64,000 nucleotides of DNA from JALORV01 sp963766365 (lineage in GTDB: Bacteria > Pseudomonadota > Gammaproteobacteria > Burkholderiales > Burkholderiaceae_F), in the NCBI GenBank assembly GCA_963766365.1, contig CAVXZK010000005.1, forward strand, positions 124,001 through 188,000. Reading direction: 5' to 3'. This document shows positions 8,301 to 17,203 of this stretch, one piece after another. Under the pieces are notes generated by a model. It made no database searches. It was not told the origin of the DNA and worked only from the letters and a program-made list of their open reading frames with translations. Position 1 is the stretch's first letter; each line of letters begins with the position of its first letter. A program made the translations under genes and the position numbers.

Positions 8301-8893
8301 ATCGCACCGACTCACTGGCCGGCGCGCTGCGTGAAACGCTCGGCGACAAGCTGCAGGCTCTGAACGTCGCGCTGGACGAAGTGACGATCATCATCCATGG
8401 TGCCGACCAGCTCTCGGTCGCGCGCCAGCTCCGCGACGATGCGCGGCTGGCGTTCGAGCAGCTGATCGACCTCGCCGGCTTGGACTATTCGTCGTACGGC
8501 GAAGACACCTGGGACGGCCCGCGCTACGCCGTCGTGACGCACCTGTTGTCGTTGAAACACAACTGGCGGGTCCGCGTCCGCGGCGTGTGTGCCGACGATG
8601 AATTCCCTCTGATTGCCTCGGTGACCGAGGTGTGGAACTGCGCCAACTGGTACGAACGCGAGGCGTTCGATCTCTACGGCATCGTGTTCGAAGGCCATCC
8701 GGACCTGCGTCGCATCCTGACGGACTACGGCTTTATCGGCCATCCGTTCCGCAAGGATTTCCCGATCAGCGGGCACGTCGAGATGCGCTATGACCCGGAG
8801 CAGAAGCGGGTGATCTATCAGCCGGTGTCGATTGAGCCGCGAGAGATCGTGCCGCGGGTGATCCGCGAAGACAGCTACGGCCAGGGCAGATGA
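8297..8893 (+). CDS. nuoC: NADH-quinone oxidoreductase subunit C
   Basis: This 30-kDa-type peripheral-arm subunit binds NuoD and has no cofactor. The 198 residues carry the signature NWYEREAFDLYGIVFEGHPDLRRIL near 115-140, followed by DYGFIGHPFRKDFP. Its ATG overlaps the nuoB stop (ATGA), implying coupled translation. NuoC and NuoD are separate here, not fused as in E. coli. Confidence 0.97.
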   Translation: MNRTDSLAGALRETLGDKLQALNVALDEVTIIIHGADQLSVARQLRDDARLAFEQLIDLAGLDYSSYGEDTWDGPRYAVVTHLLSLKHNWRVRVRGVCADDEFPLIASVTEVWNCANWYEREAFDLYGIVFEGHPDLRRILTDYGFIGHPFRKDFPISGHVEMRYDPEQKRVIYQPVSIEPREIVPRVIREDSYGQGR

Positions 8894-9025
8894 TTCGGCC
8901 GCACGCTCAACTTTGTCTCCGGCCGCTGCGCTTTGCGCGGCTTAACTCGAGCTGCGCGCGAGTTAGCCTGCGACGAAATGCAAGGTGTAACTCGCGCTTG
9001 TGCGCGTCGCAGCCTGGGCGGCTTC
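8894..9025 (+). other. hairpin-rich spacer between nuoC and nuoD
   Basis: Most nuo genes here abut or overlap, yet 132 bases separate nuoC and nuoD. The spacer has inverted repeats such as TAACTCG with CGAGTTA (8942-8964) and a second partial copy of the TAACTCGCGC unit near 8987. No protein is visible. It may be a mobile intergenic repeat or an mRNA processing site. Confidence 0.45.
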
Positions 9026-10279
9026 ATGGCTGACATCAAGAATTACACGTTGAATTTTGGCCCGCAGCATCCGGCGGCTCACGGGGTGTTGCGGCTGGTG
9101 CTCGAGCTCGACGGCGAGGTGATCCAGCGCGCGGATCCCCACATCGGGCTGCTGCATCGGGCCACGGAGAAGCTGGCGGAGACGCGCACTTACCTGCAAT
9201 CGGTGCCGTACATGGACCGGCTCGACTATGTCTCGATGATGTGCAACGAGCACGCCTACGTCATGGCGATGGAGAAGCTGCTCGGCGTCGAGGTGCCGGT
9301 GCGCGCCCAGTACATCCGCGTGATGTTCGACGAGATCACGCGGCTGCTGAACCACCTGCTGTGGCTGGGAGCGCATGGCCTCGACGTTGGCGCGATGGCG
9401 GTGTTTCTGTACGCATTCCGCGAGCGCGAAGACCTGATGGACATGTACGAGGCGGTGTCGGGCGCGCGCATGCATGCGGCGTACTACCGTCCGGGCGGCG
9501 TCTATCGCGACCTGCCGGACGCGATGCCGCAGTTCAAGGCGAACAAGTACAAGAGTGAACTGGACACGCGGCGGCTGAACGAGAACCGTCAGGGTTCGTT
9601 GCTCGACTTCATCGAGGACTTCACGCGCAAGTTCCCGAAGTATGTCGACGAATACGAGACGCTGCTCACGGACAATCGCATCTGGAAGCAGCGGCTGGTC
9701 GGCATCGGCGTCGTCTCGCCGGAGCGCGCGCTGCAGATGGGCTTCACCGGCCCGATGCTGCGCGGTTCGGGTATCGAGTGGGACCTGCGTCGCAAGCAGC
9801 CGTATGAGGTCTATGACCGCCTGTCCTTTGACATCCCGATCGGCCGTAACGGCGACAGCTACGACCGCTACCTCGTTCGGGTCGAGGAGATGCGCCAGAG
9901 CAACCGCATCATCGAGCAGTGCATCGCGTGGCTGCGCACGAACCCTGGTCCGGTGATGACCGACAACCACAAGGTGGCGCCGCCGTCGCGCGTCGAAATG
10001 AAATCGAACATGGAGGAGCTGATCCATCACTTCAAGCTCTTCACGGAAGGCTTCCACGTGCCCCCCGGCGAGGCCTATGCCGCCGTCGAGCACCCGAAGG
10101 GCGAGTTCGGCATCTACCTCGTATCGGATGGCGCCAACAAGCCGTATCGCCTGAAGATCCGCGCACCAGGGTTCGCACACCTGCAGGGTCTCGACGAGAT
10201 GGCGCGCGGCCACATGATTGCCGACGCCGTGGCGATCATCGGCACGCAGGACATCGTGTTTGGGGAGATCGACCGGTGA
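9026..10279 (+). CDS. nuoD: NADH-quinone oxidoreductase subunit D
   Basis: NuoD (49-kDa type) forms the quinone-binding cavity with NuoB. The 417 residues include the FGPQHPAAHGVLRL block near residue 10, HIGLLHRGTEK-like HIGLLHRATEK near 44, and PVMTDNHKVAPPSR late in the protein. The start at 9026 gives MADIKNYTLNFGPQHP, the standard N-terminus; an earlier in-frame ATG would add an unrelated, repeat-derived segment. The stop overlaps nuoE. Confidence 0.97.
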   Translation: MADIKNYTLNFGPQHPAAHGVLRLVLELDGEVIQRADPHIGLLHRATEKLAETRTYLQSVPYMDRLDYVSMMCNEHAYVMAMEKLLGVEVPVRAQYIRVMFDEITRLLNHLLWLGAHGLDVGAMAVFLYAFREREDLMDMYEAVSGARMHAAYYRPGGVYRDLPDAMPQFKANKYKSELDTRRLNENRQGSLLDFIEDFTRKFPKYVDEYETLLTDNRIWKQRLVGIGVVSPERALQMGFTGPMLRGSGIEWDLRRKQPYEVYDRLSFDIPIGRNGDSYDRYLVRVEEMRQSNRIIEQCIAWLRTNPGPVMTDNHKVAPPSRVEMKSNMEELIHHFKLFTEGFHVPPGEAYAAVEHPKGEFGIYLVSDGANKPYRLKIRAPGFAHLQGLDEMARGHMIADAVAIIGTQDIVFGEIDR

Positions 10280-10785
10280 GCGCCGTTCCCGAGTCCCAGG
10301 TCCTGTTGTCCTCTGAGACGCTCCGCCGGATCGACCGCGAGGTTGCGAAGTATCCGACCGGGCACAAGCAGTCGGCGGTCATCGCAGCGCTGGCCATCGC
10401 GCAGGAGCAGATCGGCTGGTTGCTGCCCGAGGCGATCACCGAGGTAGCCGCCTACCTGGAGATGCCGCCGATCGCGGTATTCGAGGTCGCGTCGTTCTAC
10501 AACATGTACAACCTGCGGCCACCGGGGCGCTGCAAGCTGACGATATGCACCAACCTGCCGTGCGCGCTGAGCGGCGCGAACCAGGCGGCAGAGCATCTGA
10601 AGCATCGACTCGGCATCGAGTTCGGGGAGACGACGGCCGACGGGGAGTTCACGCTTAGAGAAGGCGAATGCCTTGGCGCCTGCGGCGACGCGCCGGTGCT
10701 GCTGGTCAACAACAAGCGCATGGAAAGCTTCATGAGCAACGAGCGGCTCGACGCATTGCTCGACGAAATGAAGCAGGTGAAGTGA
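10276..10785 (+). CDS. nuoE: NADH-quinone oxidoreductase subunit E
   Basis: NuoE is the 24-kDa-type subunit holding the N1a 2Fe-2S cluster in the NADH module. The 169 residues show the thioredoxin-like ferredoxin fold with cysteines in CTNLPCALSGA and in EGECLGACGDAPV. Its GTG start overlaps the nuoD stop (GTGA). Confidence 0.96.
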   Translation: MSAVPESQVLLSSETLRRIDREVAKYPTGHKQSAVIAALAIAQEQIGWLLPEAITEVAAYLEMPPIAVFEVASFYNMYNLRPPGRCKLTICTNLPCALSGANQAAEHLKHRLGIEFGETTADGEFTLREGECLGACGDAPVLLVNNKRMESFMSNERLDALLDEMKQVK

Positions 10786-10786
10786 G

Positions 10787-12091
10787 ATGACGGCTCAGAC
10801 CTGCTTCCACGGCCGTCATATCCAGCCGATGATCCTGGCCGGACTGGATGGCAAGAACTGGCGCCTGAAGGACTATGAGGCGCGCGGCGGCTACAAGGCG
10901 CTGCGCAAGATCCTGAGCGAACACATTGCCCCCGATGCAGTGATCGCCGAGGTGAAGAAGTCGGCCCTGCGCGGACGTGGCGGCGCGGGCTTCCCGACGG
11001 GGCTGAAGTGGAGCTTCATGCCGCGGCAGTTTCCGGGACAGAAGTACGTCGTCTGCAATTCCGACGAAGGCGAGCCCGGCACGTTCAAGGACCGCGACAT
11101 CCTGCGCTACAACCCGCACATGGTCATCGAGGGAATGGCGATTGCGGCCTACGCGATGGGCGCGAGCGTTGGCTACAACTACATTCACGGAGAGATCTGG
11201 GCGGACTACGAGCGCTTCGAGGAGGCGCTTGAGGAGGCGCGCGCGGCCGGCTATCTTGGCAAGGGTATTCTCGGCTCGTCTTTCAGTTTCGAGCTGCATG
11301 CGTCGCATGGCTACGGCGCCTACATATGCGGCGAGGAAACCGCGCTGCTCGAATCGCTCGAAGGCAAGAAGGGACAGCCACGCTTCAAGCCGCCGTTCCC
11401 GGCGAGCTACGGCCTGTACGGCAAGCCGACAACGATCAACAACACCGAAACGTTCGCCGCGGTGCCGTTCATCATCAACCATGGCGGCGACGAGTTTCTC
11501 GCGCTCGGCAGGCCGAACAACGGCGGCACGAAGATCTTTTCGGTGTCAGGCGACGTGGCCCACCCCGGCAACTACGAGGTCCCGCTCGGCACGCCGTTCG
11601 CGCAACTGCTCGAGCTGGCGGGTGGCATGCGCAACGGCAGGACGATCAAGGCGGTCATTCCCGGCGGCTCGTCGATGCCGGTGCTGCCGGGTGATCTGAT
11701 GATGGCCACCGACATGGACTATGACTCGATTGCGAAGGCGGGTTCGATGCTCGGGTCCGGTGCGGTGATCGTCATGGACGAGACGCGCTGCATGGTCCGT
11801 TGCCTTGAACGCCTGTCGTATTTCTATTACGAGGAAAGCTGCGGCCAGTGCACGCCGTGCCGTGAGGGCACCGGCTGGCTTTACCGCGTGGTGCACCGGA
11901 TCGAGCACGGCGAAGGTCGTCCGGAGGACCTGGACCTGCTGAACTCGGTCGCCGACAACATCCAGGGTCGCACCATCTGTGCACTGGGCGATGCCGCCGC
12001 CATGCCGGTGCGGGGCTTCATCAAGCACTTCCGCAGGGAGTTCGAGCATCACATCGAACACAAGCGCTGCGCCGTCCCGGAATACGCATGA
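10787..12091 (+). CDS. nuoF: NADH-quinone oxidoreductase subunit F
   Basis: NuoF binds NADH and FMN and carries 4Fe-4S cluster N3, starting electron flow in complex I. The 434 residues show the NADH/FMN motifs RGRGGAGFPTGLKW near residue 62 and GAYICGEETALLES near 178, and the cluster motif ESCGQCTPCREG near 350 with a fourth cysteine downstream (RTICALGD). It begins one base after the nuoE stop. Confidence 0.97.
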   Translation: MTAQTCFHGRHIQPMILAGLDGKNWRLKDYEARGGYKALRKILSEHIAPDAVIAEVKKSALRGRGGAGFPTGLKWSFMPRQFPGQKYVVCNSDEGEPGTFKDRDILRYNPHMVIEGMAIAAYAMGASVGYNYIHGEIWADYERFEEALEEARAAGYLGKGILGSSFSFELHASHGYGAYICGEETALLESLEGKKGQPRFKPPFPASYGLYGKPTTINNTETFAAVPFIINHGGDEFLALGRPNNGGTKIFSVSGDVAHPGNYEVPLGTPFAQLLELAGGMRNGRTIKAVIPGGSSMPVLPGDLMMATDMDYDSIAKAGSMLGSGAVIVMDETRCMVRCLERLSYFYYEESCGQCTPCREGTGWLYRVVHRIEHGEGRPEDLDLLNSVADNIQGRTICALGDAAAMPVRGFIKHFRREFEHHIEHKRCAVPEYA

Positions 12092-12180
12092 GACGCGCTG
12101 ACATGACCGAACGCCTTTGCGTGCCCTTGTGCAATGGGCGGGCGCCCGGCCGCCCGAAGCCTGCCCGTCTAACTAGTTGG

Positions 12181-12226
12181 AGCGAGTGCACGTGCGATGC
12201 GCGCACGCGCATCGCGTACACGAGCG
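12181..12226. repeat. palindromic intergenic repeat, copy 2
   Basis: An almost complete palindrome with core GCGATGCGCG/CGCGCATCGC fills the end of the 139-base nuoF-nuoG spacer. AGCGAGTGCACGTGC (12181-12195) is the exact inverse of 1884-1898, and GCGTACAC (12214-12221) is the inverse of GTGTACGC at 1861-1868. It lies immediately before the nuoG ribosome site. Confidence 0.5.
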
Positions 12227-12230
12227 ACGC

Positions 12231-14552
12231 ATGGTAGAAATCGAAATCGACGGCCGCAAGGTCGAGGTGCCGGCAGGCAGCATGGTGATGGAGGCCGCGA
12301 ATCGCCTCGACATCTACGTGCCGCACTTCTGCTACCACAAGAAGCTGTCGATCGCCGCGAACTGCCGCATGTGCCTTGTGGAGGTCGAGAAGGCACCCAA
12401 GCCGCTGCCCGCCTGCGCGACGCCGGTCACGCCGGGCATGGTCGTCCGCACGCATTCGGAGCGGGCCAAGCAGGCGCAGAAATCGGTGATGGAGTTCCTG
12501 CTGATCAACCATCCGCTCGATTGCCCGATCTGCGATCAGGGCGGCGAGTGCCAGCTGCAGGACCTCGCGGTCGGGTACGGTGGCTCGTCCAGCCGCTATG
12601 CCGAGCCGAAGCGGGTGGTGTTCCACAAGAGCATGGGCCCGCTGATCTCTGCCGAGGAGATGACGCGCTGTATCCACTGCACGCGTTGCGTCCGCTTCGG
12701 GCAGGAGGTCGCCGGCATCATGGAGCTCGGCATGGCCGGGCGCGGCGAGCACTCCGAGATCATCACCTTCGTCGGCGGCACGGTTGATTCCGAGCTCTCC
12801 GGCAACATGATTGACCTGTGCCCGGTCGGGGCACTGACCAGCAAGCCGTTTCGCTACGAAGCGCGCTCCTGGGAACTGTCGCGGCGTCGCTCGATCAGCC
12901 CGCACGACGCGGTGGGCTCCAACCTGATCGTCCAGGTGAAGAACCAGCGGGTTCTGCGCGTTCTCCCGTTCGAGAACGAGGCGGTGAACGAATGCTGGCT
13001 GTCGGACCGCGACCGTTTCTCCTACGAGGGACTAACCGCCGCCGATCGCGTGACGCGTCCGCTGCTGAAGCAGGACGGCGCGTGGCGCGAAGTCGACTGG
13101 GCCGACGCGCTCGAATACGTCCGTCATGCGCTCGCGCGGATCCGGGCCGAGCATGGGGCCGAAGCGATCGGTGCGCTGGCCGCGCCGAGCAGCACGGTTG
13201 AGGAACTGCACCTGCTGGCGAAGCTCATCCGAGGCATCGGTTCCGACAACGTCGATTTCCGCCTGCGGCAGAGCGATTTTTCCGGCGATGGCATGGAGCA
13301 GCGTGCACCGTGGCTTGGGATGCCGGTTGCCGAGCTTGCGCGACTTGACCGCGCGCTGCTGATCGGCTCCTTCGTGCGCAAGGACCAGCCGTTGATCTCG
13401 ACGCGCCTGCGCCATGCGACCAAGCACGGATGCAAGCTCTCGGTCGTGCACGCCGTGGACGACGACCTGCTGATGCGGGTTGCCCACAAGTCGATCCTGC
13501 GGCCGAGTGCCTGGGTGCGCGCGCTGGCCGAGATCGCCGCGGGCATCGCCCAGCAACGCAATGAACCTGCGCCGGTGCAGGGCGCGGTGGTGAGCGACAC
13601 TGCCGCGGCGATCGCGGCATCGCTGATGTCGGGTGAGCGCAAGGCCGTGCTGCTCGGCAACGCGGCCGTCCAGCATCCGCAGGCGGCCCTGTTGCGTGCG
13701 TGGGCGCAATGGATTGCGCGCGCGACCGGCGCCAAGGTTGGCGTGCTGACGGACGGAGCCAACGCTGCCGGCGGCCATATCGTCGGCGCACGTCCGCTGC
13801 GTGGCGGGCTTGACGCCCGCGCGATGATCGAGCAGCCGCGCAAGGCCTATCTGCTGTGGAACGTCGAGCCCGAGTACGACACGGCCGACCCGGTGGCGAC
13901 GACCAAGGCACTCGCAACCGCGGAGACCGTCATTGCGTTTTCTCCCTACCGCAACGGTGCTCTGGAGTACGCCGACGTCATCCTGCCGATCACGCCGTTT
14001 ACCGAGACCGCAGGCACGTTCGTCAGCGCGGAGGGGCGCGTGCAGAGCTTCAACGGCACCGTGCGGCCGCTCGGCGAAGCGCGCCCGGGCTGGAAGGTCC
14101 TGCGCGTGCTGGGCAACCTCCTTGAACTCACGGGATTCGAGCAGGACACACCCGAAGCGGTGCGCGCCGAGACGTTGCTGTCGGACGTGTCAGCTCAACT
14201 GTCCAACGACACCAGTGTTGCACTGGAGGTGCCCGGGACGGCCGACGACGGCCTCGAGCGCATCGCGGATGTGCCGATCTATTTCAGCGACGCCATCGTG
14301 CGCCGCTCGCCGCCGCTGCAGGCGACGGACGATGCCCATCCTCCGCGCGCCCGCATGAACTCCGCCACGGCGGCGCGGCTCGGGCTCTCCGCGGGTGACA
14401 GGGTGCACCTGCGCCAGGGCGAGGGGGCGGCCGTGCTCGAACTTCATGTCGATGAACGTGTCGCCGACGGTGCGGTCCGGGTTGCGGCCGCTCATATGTC
14501 GACCGCGGCGCTCGGGCCGATGTTCGGGACCGTCCGCGTGGAGCGAGCCTGA
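12231..14552 (+). CDS. nuoG: NADH-quinone oxidoreductase subunit G
   Basis: NuoG is the large peripheral subunit that relays electrons through several iron-sulfur clusters. The 773 residues start with a 2Fe-2S ferredoxin domain (cysteines in FCYHKKLSIAANCRMC and ACATPV), then CPICDQGGECQLQD, then CIHCTRCVRFGQEVAG with 4Fe-4S ligands. A long molybdopterin-oxidoreductase-like region without cofactor follows. The start at 12231 gives MVEIEIDGRKVEV; an upstream in-frame start would read through the repeat. The stop overlaps the nuoH ATG. Confidence 0.96.
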   Translation: MVEIEIDGRKVEVPAGSMVMEAANRLDIYVPHFCYHKKLSIAANCRMCLVEVEKAPKPLPACATPVTPGMVVRTHSERAKQAQKSVMEFLLINHPLDCPICDQGGECQLQDLAVGYGGSSSRYAEPKRVVFHKSMGPLISAEEMTRCIHCTRCVRFGQEVAGIMELGMAGRGEHSEIITFVGGTVDSELSGNMIDLCPVGALTSKPFRYEARSWELSRRRSISPHDAVGSNLIVQVKNQRVLRVLPFENEAVNECWLSDRDRFSYEGLTAADRVTRPLLKQDGAWREVDWADALEYVRHALARIRAEHGAEAIGALAAPSSTVEELHLLAKLIRGIGSDNVDFRLRQSDFSGDGMEQRAPWLGMPVAELARLDRALLIGSFVRKDQPLISTRLRHATKHGCKLSVVHAVDDDLLMRVAHKSILRPSAWVRALAEIAAGIAQQRNEPAPVQGAVVSDTAAAIAASLMSGERKAVLLGNAAVQHPQAALLRAWAQWIARATGAKVGVLTDGANAAGGHIVGARPLRGGLDARAMIEQPRKAYLLWNVEPEYDTADPVATTKALATAETVIAFSPYRNGALEYADVILPITPFTETAGTFVSAEGRVQSFNGTVRPLGEARPGWKVLRVLGNLLELTGFEQDTPEAVRAETLLSDVSAQLSNDTSVALEVPGTADDGLERIADVPIYFSDAIVRRSPPLQATDDAHPPRARMNSATAARLGLSAGDRVHLRQGEGAAVLELHVDERVADGAVRVAAAHMSTAALGPMFGTVRVERA

Positions 14553-15640
14553 TGGACGCGATCACGACAGTGGGCAGCCAGACGCTCGGCGCCGCCTGGC
14601 CGGTGGTGTGGTCGCTGGCGAAGATCGTCGCGATCGTCGTTCCTATCCTTCTGATGGTTGCGTACCTCACCTACTGGGAGCGCAAGCTCATCGGTTGGAT
14701 GCACATCCGCATCGGTCCCAACCGTGTCGGGCCGATGGGCCTGCTGCAACCGATCGCCGACGCGGTCAAGCTGATCTTCAAGGAAGTCATCACGCCATCG
14801 CAGGCGGACAAGTGGCTCTTCTTCGTCGCGCCGGTGATCGTGATCATGCCGGCACTGGCGGCCTGGGCGGTAATCCCGTTCGCACCGGGCCTGGTGCTTG
14901 CGAACGTCAACGCTGGGCTGCTGTACGTGATGGCGATCACTTCGGTGGGGGTGTACGGCGTCATCATCGCGGGCTGGGCGTCGAACTCCAAGTACTCCTT
15001 CCTCGGCGCGATGCGCGCAGCGGCGCAGATGGTGAGCTACGAACTGGCGATGGGATTTGTGCTGGTCGCCGTCCTGCTGGTGGCTGGCACCCTCAACATG
15101 ACCGGCATTGTCGAGCGGCAGAACACCGGCATCTTTGCCGACCGGGGCCTGGCTTTCCTTTCGTGGAACTGGCTGCCGCTGCTGCCGCTTTTCGTCATCT
15201 ACGTTGTGTCGAGCATCGCCGAGACGAATCGGCACCCCTTCGACGTCGTCGAGGGCGAGTCGGAGATCGTCGCCGGGCACATGGTCGAGTACTCGGGAAT
15301 GACCTTCGCGATCTTCTTCCTCGGCGAATACGCGAACATGATCCTGCTGTCGACGATGGCGACGATCATGTTCCTCGGCGGCTGGGCCGCACCGGTGGAT
15401 CTCGGACGCCTGCTTGGTACCGAGTTTCCGGCGTGGGCAGTGTCGCTGTCAGGATGGTTCTGGCTGTTCGCCAAGGTCTTTGTCGTCGTGTCGCTCTTCA
15501 TCTGGTTCCGCGCCTCGTTTCCGCGCTATCGGTACGACCAGATCATGCGGCTCGGCTGGAAGGTGTTCATTCCAATCACGCTGGTGTGGCTGATCCTCAT
15601 CGCGGTCTGGATGCAGACGCCGTGGAACATCTGGAAGTGA
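14552..15640 (+). CDS. nuoH: NADH-quinone oxidoreductase subunit H
   Basis: NuoH (ND1 type) is the membrane subunit that forms the quinone entry channel and links the redox arm to the proton pumps. The 362 residues hold about eight membrane helices and the conserved ERKLIGWMHIRIGPNRVGP loop near 47-65, plus IAETNRHPFDVVEGESEIVAG near 225 with the acidic quinone-channel residues. Its ATG overlaps the nuoG stop. Confidence 0.97.
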   Translation: MDAITTVGSQTLGAAWPVVWSLAKIVAIVVPILLMVAYLTYWERKLIGWMHIRIGPNRVGPMGLLQPIADAVKLIFKEVITPSQADKWLFFVAPVIVIMPALAAWAVIPFAPGLVLANVNAGLLYVMAITSVGVYGVIIAGWASNSKYSFLGAMRAAAQMVSYELAMGFVLVAVLLVAGTLNMTGIVERQNTGIFADRGLAFLSWNWLPLLPLFVIYVVSSIAETNRHPFDVVEGESEIVAGHMVEYSGMTFAIFFLGEYANMILLSTMATIMFLGGWAAPVDLGRLLGTEFPAWAVSLSGWFWLFAKVFVVVSLFIWFRASFPRYRYDQIMRLGWKVFIPITLVWLILIAVWMQTPWNIWK

Positions 15641-15651
15641 GCTGACCGAGC

Positions 15652-16140
15652 ATGGGTGCGATTCGAGAGTTCTTCGACAGCCTGCTCCTGAAGGAGCTCA
15701 TCAAGGGCCTGGCGCTGACCGGGCGCTATGCGTTCGCCCGCAAGATCACCATCCAGTTCCCGGAAGAGAAGACACCGCTCAGTGCTCGCTTCCGCGGCCT
15801 GCATGCGTTGCGCCGCTATCCGAACGGCGAGGAGCGCTGCATTGCGTGCAAGCTGTGCGAGGCGGTGTGCCCCGCGCTTGCCATCACTATCGAGTCCGAC
15901 CGGCGGGCTGACGGGACGCGGCGCACGACGCGCTACGACATCGACCTGACGAAGTGCATCTTCTGCGGTTTCTGCGAGGAAAGCTGCCCGGTCGATTCAA
16001 TTGTCGAGACCGATCTGCTCGAGTATCACGGCGAGAAGCGCGGCGACCTGTACTTCACGAAGCCGATGCTGCTCGCGGTCGGCGACAAGTACGAGCAGCA
16101 GATTGCCGCCAACCGCGAGGCTGACGCCAGGTACCGCTAG
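15652..16140 (+). CDS. nuoI: NADH-quinone oxidoreductase subunit I
   Basis: NuoI carries two 4Fe-4S clusters (N6a and N6b) that feed NuoB. The 162 residues contain two CxxCxxCxxxCP motifs, CIACKLCEAVCPA near 63 and CIFCGFCEESCPV near 102, and the conserved RFRGLHALRRYPNGEERC lead-in. Confidence 0.97.
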   Translation: MGAIREFFDSLLLKELIKGLALTGRYAFARKITIQFPEEKTPLSARFRGLHALRRYPNGEERCIACKLCEAVCPALAITIESDRRADGTRRTTRYDIDLTKCIFCGFCEESCPVDSIVETDLLEYHGEKRGDLYFTKPMLLAVGDKYEQQIAANREADARYR

Positions 16141-16237
16141 TTCATCCAGGCCAACAGGACAAGAAACCGACAACAACACAGCCCAGCCGCCGGCGGCCCG
16201 AGAGTCCCGCGCCGCGCGGACCACGACTACAAGAACA

Positions 16238-16897
16238 ATGAACGCGCAAGTCGTCCTCTTCACCATCTTCGCCAGCATCCTGCTGCTGGCGGCGCTGCGC
16301 GTCATCACGGCCCGCAATCCGGTGCACGCGGTGCTCTTTCTGGTGCTGGCCTTCTTCTCGGCGGCGTGCCTCTGGATGCTGCTCCAGGCGGAGTTCCTGG
16401 CGATTACGCTGGTCCTCGTCTACGTCGGCGCGGTCATGGTGCTGTTCCTGTTTGTCGTGATGATGCTGGATATCAACATCGACCGGCTGCGCGAAGGCCT
16501 GTGGAGGAACCTGTGGGCGGGTGGCCTAGTCGCTGCGCTGATCGTGCTGCAGATGTGGTTGGTGCTGTCGCAGCCGCGCTGGCAGGGGCTGACCCAACCG
16601 GGGCCGGGTATCGCGAACGCCAACAACACCGAGGTGCTGGGGCGGCTGACTTTCACCGAGTACGTTTTCCCGCTGCAGATCGCCGGCGCGCTGCTGTTGG
16701 TGGCGATCATTGCGGCCATCGCACTGACTCTGCGCGGGCGCAAGGACTCCAAGCACCAGGATCCCTCGCAGCAGGTCAAGGTGACGCGCAGCGAGCGCGT
16801 GCGCCTGGTCAGCATGCGCAGCGACGATGCGGCACGCCAGACGGACCGGGCGTCGACGCGGCCACGAACCGAGCAGAGCCGGGCGGGGGAAACATGA
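16238..16897 (+). CDS. nuoJ: NADH-quinone oxidoreductase subunit J
   Basis: NuoJ (ND6 type) is a membrane subunit of the proton-pumping arm. The 219 residues begin MNAQVVLFTIFAS and contain five hydrophobic helices, with the VYVGAVMVLFLFVVMMLDI segment whose pi-bulge helix is central to coupling. A hydrophilic, charged C-terminal tail of about 50 residues follows the last helix. The ATG at 16238 fits the family start, leaving a 97-base spacer after nuoI. The stop overlaps the nuoK ATG. Confidence 0.95.
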   Translation: MNAQVVLFTIFASILLLAALRVITARNPVHAVLFLVLAFFSAACLWMLLQAEFLAITLVLVYVGAVMVLFLFVVMMLDINIDRLREGLWRNLWAGGLVAALIVLQMWLVLSQPRWQGLTQPGPGIANANNTEVLGRLTFTEYVFPLQIAGALLLVAIIAAIALTLRGRKDSKHQDPSQQVKVTRSERVRLVSMRSDDAARQTDRASTRPRTEQSRAGET

Positions 16898-17199
16898 TTT
16901 CGCTGTCGTGGTACCTGGGCGTTGGAGCGCTGCTCTTCGCGATCAGCGTCGTGGGCATCTTCCTGAACCGGCGCAACCTGATCGTGCTGCTGATGGCGAT
17001 CGAACTGATGCTGCTGGCGGTCAACATGAACTTCATCGCGTTTTCCCACTACCTCGGGGACTACCACGGCCAGGTTTTCGTCTTCTTCATCCTGACGGTG
17101 GCGGCCGCCGAGTCGGCTATTGGCCTGGCCATCCTGGTTGTGCTGTTCCGCAACCTCTCGACGATCAACGTCGAGGAACTCGACTCGCTGAAGGGCTAA
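16894..17199 (+). CDS. nuoK: NADH-quinone oxidoreductase subunit K
   Basis: NuoK (ND4L type) has three membrane helices and conserved acidic residues used in proton transfer. The 101 residues include the Glu in LLMAIELMLLAVNMNF near residue 36 and the second Glu in AAAESAIGLAILV near 72. It overlaps nuoJ by four bases and sits five bases before nuoL. Confidence 0.96.
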   Translation: MISLSWYLGVGALLFAISVVGIFLNRRNLIVLLMAIELMLLAVNMNFIAFSHYLGDYHGQVFVFFILTVAAAESAIGLAILVVLFRNLSTINVEELDSLKG

Positions 17200-17203
17200 G
17201 TCG

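Noticed and set aside
8935..8975. A further attC-like site in the nuoC-nuoD spacer (GCTTAAC ... GAGTTAGCC)
   Set aside because: One R box fits, but the partner GTTAGCC breaks the GTTRRRY consensus, and no L boxes or extrahelical base are seen.
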